From the NCBI RefSeq assembly GCF_003287285.1, contig NZ_QMIG01000027.1:1-55586 (forward strand): a stretch of DNA of 55,586 nucleotides, written 5' to 3'. The stretch is from Phytoactinopolyspora halophila. Lineage in GTDB: Bacteria > Actinomycetota > Actinomycetes > Jiangellales > Jiangellaceae. Every line of letters starts with the position of its first letter. Position 1 is the first letter of the stretch. Below are positions 55,548 through 55,586 of the stretch, piece by piece. The notes below the pieces were generated by a model. It was not told the origin of the DNA. It did no database searches and worked only from the letters and a program-made list of their open reading frames with translations. Position numbers and translations under genes: made by a program.

Positions 55548-55586
55548 TCGACCTATGGGCAGGTTCAATCGGTGCTTGCAATGAGC
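55527..55586 (+). repeat. Palindromic element A4 (left arm; cut by window end)
   Basis: TCCCGCTGATCATGAACACT, then AGTCGACCTATG, matches family A, including the loop motif GTCGACCTATG of copy A3. No right arm follows before the window ends 26 bases later, so the copy is longer, truncated or degenerate. It supplies the TAG stop of LacI 2. Confidence 0.65.

Overview
The window is high-GC DNA from an actinobacterium. The evidence is strong C/G third-position bias, GTG starts, several promoters that abut their start codon (leaderless style), Eis-, HelD- and KTSC-type genes, a Tat-dependent lipoprotein solute-binding protein, and hairpin terminators without U-tracts. I cannot fix the genus; a Jiangellales/Propionibacteriales-like soil actinomycete would fit. 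No rRNA, tRNA, insertion sequence, prophage or CRISPR array was seen.

Layout. 1-5 kb: start of a secreted protein (minus strand), two aldo/keto reductases, a CopG/Doc-type toxin-antitoxin pair and a secreted TAP-type peptidase. 5-14 kb: MFS transporter, pyruvate carboxylase, an Rpn-like PD-(D/E)XK protein, a KTSC protein, TPP riboswitch plus thiC, and idi. 14-28 kb: helD, an arginase-fold protein, a large lipoprotein, a MerR regulator, an Eis-type acetyltransferase, a GT4 glycosyltransferase, a UvrA-like ATPase, a primary-like sigma factor and a P-loop kinase. 28-35 kb: TetR/VOC pair, ArgP(LysG)/LysE pair, dnaG, a membrane protein, a CBS protein and ku.

35-55.6 kb is one glycan-utilisation region. 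A minus-strand operon (GH3, Gfo/Idh oxidoreductase, PmoA/DUF6807 protein, cupin) diverges from a LacI regulator. The regulator is followed by a five-gene Dpp/Opp-type ABC importer. A secreted GH30 glycosidase then diverges from a three-gene CUT1 sugar importer, which is followed by a second LacI regulator. The two LacI proteins are close paralogues with the same recognition helix. The sites in front of the two importers share a GAAACT(T/A)TCG core, so the halves are probably co-regulated: GH30 cuts outside the cell, the importers bring in oligosaccharides, and GH3 and the oxidoreductase group finish the job.

The most unusual signal is a set of dispersed palindromic elements. Family A (core TGATCATGAACACT) has copies near 16.67, 17.55, 29.48 and 55.55 kb. 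Family B (core TGATCATGTTTGGTACG) has copies near 4.9 and 32.86 kb. Most sit at gene 3' ends, overlap or supply stop codons, and have arms that stay perfectly symmetric beyond the shared core into copy-specific sequence. One family A copy lies in frame inside the ArgP/LysG gene and adds about 23 residues, much as Rickettsia palindromic elements do. Other notable points are two look-alike MerR operators 19 kb apart with identical leaderless promoter geometry, a Doc toxin whose catalytic His is Arg, and many short tandem repeats whose unit lengths are multiples of three.
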